Source: Perognathus longimembris pacificus (taxonomy: Eukaryota; Chordata; Mammalia; Rodentia; Heteromyidae). Taken from it: a DNA stretch of 64,000 nucleotides. Below the pieces are notes generated by a model that was not told where the DNA came from, searched no databases, and saw only the letters and a program-made list of their open reading frames with translations. The DNA lies in contig NC_063167.1 of NCBI RefSeq assembly GCF_023159225.1, positions 9,083,734 through 9,147,733 of the forward strand. The letters run 5' to 3'. The position numbers and the translations under genes are program-made. Within the stretch, counting starts at the first letter, position 1. Each line of letters opens with the position of its first letter. Positions 61,453-64,000 of this stretch are shown here, piece after piece.

Positions 61453-62360
61453 ACCTAGGCCTATTCTTTGAGATAAGCGCTCTGTGCCAGAGGGGAGCCC
61501 TATTTCCCAGTATTTGCTTTTTATGATCTCCTCCCTGGGTTCCCAGAACACACTGATTGTTTCAGGCCAGCAGGCAGAGTGGGGCGGGGAAAGCTGCCCT
61601 GGGTCTTTCCTCTCCCTCGGTGCTAATCTTGCAGCTTCTGAAGGAATGCAAGGGTTAAAACCAAGAGGACCGTGCTCCCGCGTTTCTAAACGCGCTGGGT
61701 CTGAGTTCCGGTCTGGCGCTCGGGGGGCCTCCTCCTCCCCCGGCCCATCAGGCCCCGAGATGAGGGAAGCGGAGGCCAGAGGCCCGCTTCAAAGTCAGAG
61801 GAAGGGGCTAGGAGCCAAGGGCTGCCGGCAGCAGCCTCCGGGACCTGCGAGGTACCAGGGTGTGGGTGTCTCCCGACACCCCCTGAAGAGAGGGGCCTCC
61901 GCCGGTGCTGTCATTGTAGACCTAGATGGCGGCTTCCACAGCTCAGAGACCGTAGACCAGCATGGTGCTAATAAGCCATTGTTAGGGCAGCCTGAGGAGG
62001 CAGAGGCTACCCACCTACCCCTCACCCCACCCCAGCATCTTCCTTCCCTCGCTCCTCCCTCACCCACGGGAGGGGGGGTGGGAATGGGGGGGGGTGCCAC
62101 CAAACCCCAGGGTCCTCAGGAGAGAGCTGTGCTCCCCAAGTGCTGGGGTTCGGGTTTGGGTTCTGTGTGGAGTTATTGGTTCTGTGAGGCGGACCACAGC
62201 CGTCTGCCAGCCTGGGTGTGAACCCGGTGAATGGTGTTGGCTCTGGAGCCAGCCGGTTTGTACTGGTTCCCCAGAACCGGCCACGTGCGCCGCTCCCCAG
62301 CTCCGAGCCTGTGTTGGCAGTTGCATGCCAGGGGCGATGGGAGGATCGCTACCACTACGG

Positions 62361-62540
62361 CAGACACAGGGCCGTGGCCAGCGGGGGGGGGGGGGGGGGG
62401 GGGGGGCGGGGGGCAGACACAGGGCCGTGGCCAGCGGGAGGGGGGGGGGGCGGGGGGCAGACACAGGGCTGTGGCCAGCCCGGGGGGGGGGGGTGGGCAG
62501 ACACAGGGCCGTGGCCAGCGGGGGGGGGGGGGGGGGGCGA
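62361..62540. repeat. G-run minisatellite, 4 copies
   Basis: Unit 'cagacacagggccgtggcca' plus a variable G run. Starts at 62361, 62414, 62458 and 62498. The G runs reach over 20 bases. Confidence 0.93.
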
Positions 62541-63097
62541 CCCCACGGGGAGCCTTTACTCCAGTTTTATGATTAAAAATCCAGTCATCAATTATTTACC
62601 GCACTCGCAGATAAGTATCAGAGCCGCGGGGGGGGAGGGGCTGGGAGTGAGTCAGCCTGGGAGAGCTGGTTTTCTTGAGGAGGAAAAAGGAATTTTACTT
62701 CCTGGGAAGGGGCTCAGGCTGGGGGGGGGGGCGGCCTGTGGGCATGGGATCCACGGGGGGGGGAGGAGGGGGAGGAGGAGGAGGGGGAGATGGCAGCCTG
62801 GAGGCCCCTAGATGGAATTTGAATCTCTGCTGTGGCCAAACTCCTCCGAACGTGAAACGTGTCCGGACCCAGGCTCATTCTAGAAAATTCACCCTAGGAA
62901 TCTTGGGGAAATGTAAACATGATAAAGAACCCAGCCATCCAAATAGGATTACATGAGAGTGTTCAGAGTGAGTTGCTGAAGAAACAAGGGAACAGATGTA
63001 GGAAAATACTATGTTAAAGTATGACTGAATGATAAACGGTATCATACAGTCACACCCGCTGCTGGGCTGGGACTCCCCAAGGCTCAGTGGACCCCGG

Positions 63098-63440
63098 GAT
63101 GGCCGGTGTTGATTGCCCATGGCTGCCGGAAGGAGTTGCCCTGAGCTAAGTGGCTTAAAACAACCCACATTTGTTCTCTTGAGGTTTTGGAGGTCCAAGG
63201 TCGAGAAGGAGCTTCCAGGGCTGCCGTTGTACTGTATGCCTGGCCCTGACGGCTCCCTTGCCTTTTCCAGCTTCTGGAAGCTTCCTGCCTGCAACCCAGC
63301 ACGGGGCCACCTCCCCCCACCCTCTGGCTGCCATTCTCCAGCCTGCTTCCTCCTGTGCCCTTTCCTCTTGCCCCTGTGGGGACACTGGTCCTGGGGCTAT
63401 GTCTCCATCTTGATGTTCTTCGCTGGTCTCAAGGCAAAGC
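63098..63440. repeat. Ancient interspersed repeat, class uncertain
   Basis: 'agtggcttaaaacaacccac', 'gttttggaggtccaaggtcg' and 'cttctggaagcttcctgcct' match a common old mammalian repeat phrase (gcttaaaacaac ... ttctggaggtc). I cannot place the family from memory. Confidence 0.5.
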
Positions 63441-63600
63441 CACCAGGGCCTTCTGAGTTCCTGAATTCCAGGGGTTTGGGCCTGGATCACCTTCGAGGAC
63501 CCTGGTCCTGCCCGTCCTGTGCCCTTCTCCAGACTCCCAGAACAGGGGCTGAGTGGTGAATTCCCCTGGGCTGGACTGGGGTTCAGGCTCTGCCTGCCCC

Positions 63601-64000
63601 TAACTTGCAGGGCCTTGAGCTGGGCTCAGGCTCCGCCCTGCCCCTGGCTCCGCCCTGCCCCTCGCTCCGCCCTGCCCCCGACTCCGCCCTGCCCCCGACT
63701 CCGCCCTGCCCCCGACTCCGCCCTGCCCCCGACTCCGCCCTGCCCCCGACTCCGCCCTGCCCCCGGCTCCGCCCTGCCCCTGACTCCGCCCTGCCCCCCG
63801 ACTCCGCCCTGCCCCTGACTCCGCCCTGCCCCTGACTCCGCCCTGCCCCTAACTTGCAGGGCCTTGAGCTGGGCTCAGGCTCCGCCCTGCCCCTGGCTCC
63901 GCCCTGCCCCTCACTCCGCCCTGCCCCCGGCTCCGCCCTGCCCCCGACTCCGCCCTGCCCCTGGCTCCGCCCTGCCCCTGACTCCGCCCTGCCCCCCGAC
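63601..64000. repeat. 17-bp GC-rich minisatellite with 249-bp higher-order repeat
   Basis: Unit 'ctccgccctgcccctga'. The phrase 'taacttgcagggccttgagc' occurs at 63601 and 63850, so a block of about 249 bp is itself repeated. The array continues past the window end. Confidence 0.95.

Larger units (their letters stand above)
43832..64000 (+). other. Probable first intron of the CpG-island gene (to window end)
   Basis: No coding exon supported. Contains the repeats listed below. Unique-looking stretches with nothing recognised: 44,690-45,320, 45,555-46,110, 46,870-47,640, 50,835-51,635 (AT-rich), 52,150-53,200, 54,170-55,600, 58,400-59,090 and 59,600-60,830. Confidence 0.5.

Overview
The window is mammalian nuclear DNA. 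It is GC-rich, has large introns with GT-AG junctions, and is packed with short interspersed repeats. Two SINE architectures dominate. Type A has a 7SL/B1-like left half and a tRNA-like right half. Type B has an ID-like (tRNA-Ala type) left half and the same tRNA-like right half. From memory of SINE surveys, this combination points to a rodent, most likely a geomyoid (kangaroo rat, pocket mouse or pocket gopher). The taxon is an inference.

Positions 1 to about 36,450 hold the 3' part of one plus-strand gene, KAZN (kazrin, a periplakin-interacting desmosome/cytoskeleton and endosome protein). Thirteen coding exons (6358-33293) join in frame into 626 codons plus stop. The earlier exons lie upstream of the window. 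The first six encode the end of the coiled coil, a serine-rich linker and a polybasic segment. At 13058 the transcript has a choice. Reading through a weak donor gives 14 more codons, a stop and a 3' UTR with a poly(A) signal at 15233 (short isoforms). Splicing to 24024 adds seven exons with three SAM domains (long, liprin-like isoform), ending at 33293 with a poly(A) signal at 36431.

Positions 36,450-42,600 are intergenic, with SINEs, a MIR and a long polypyrimidine tract but no convincing gene. A strong CpG island at about 42,600-44,680 with a good splice donor at 43832 looks like the promoter and noncoding first exon of the next gene. Known KAZN gene order makes TMEM51 the best candidate, but no TMEM51 coding exon is present. 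From 43,832 to the end I see no coding exon: this is probably intron 1 of that gene, with SINEs, minisatellites and one LTR-like insertion.

No convincing new gene system was found. The most informative observations are the weak donor at the KAZN isoform switch, a 49-bp copy of KAZN 3' UTR sequence in an upstream intron, (CA)n arrays consistently attached to SINE 3' ends, two CCAAT-bearing tandem arrays, and several GC-rich minisatellites, some abutting exon donors. Most long open frames here run through CpG-rich or tandem-repeat DNA and are not genes.
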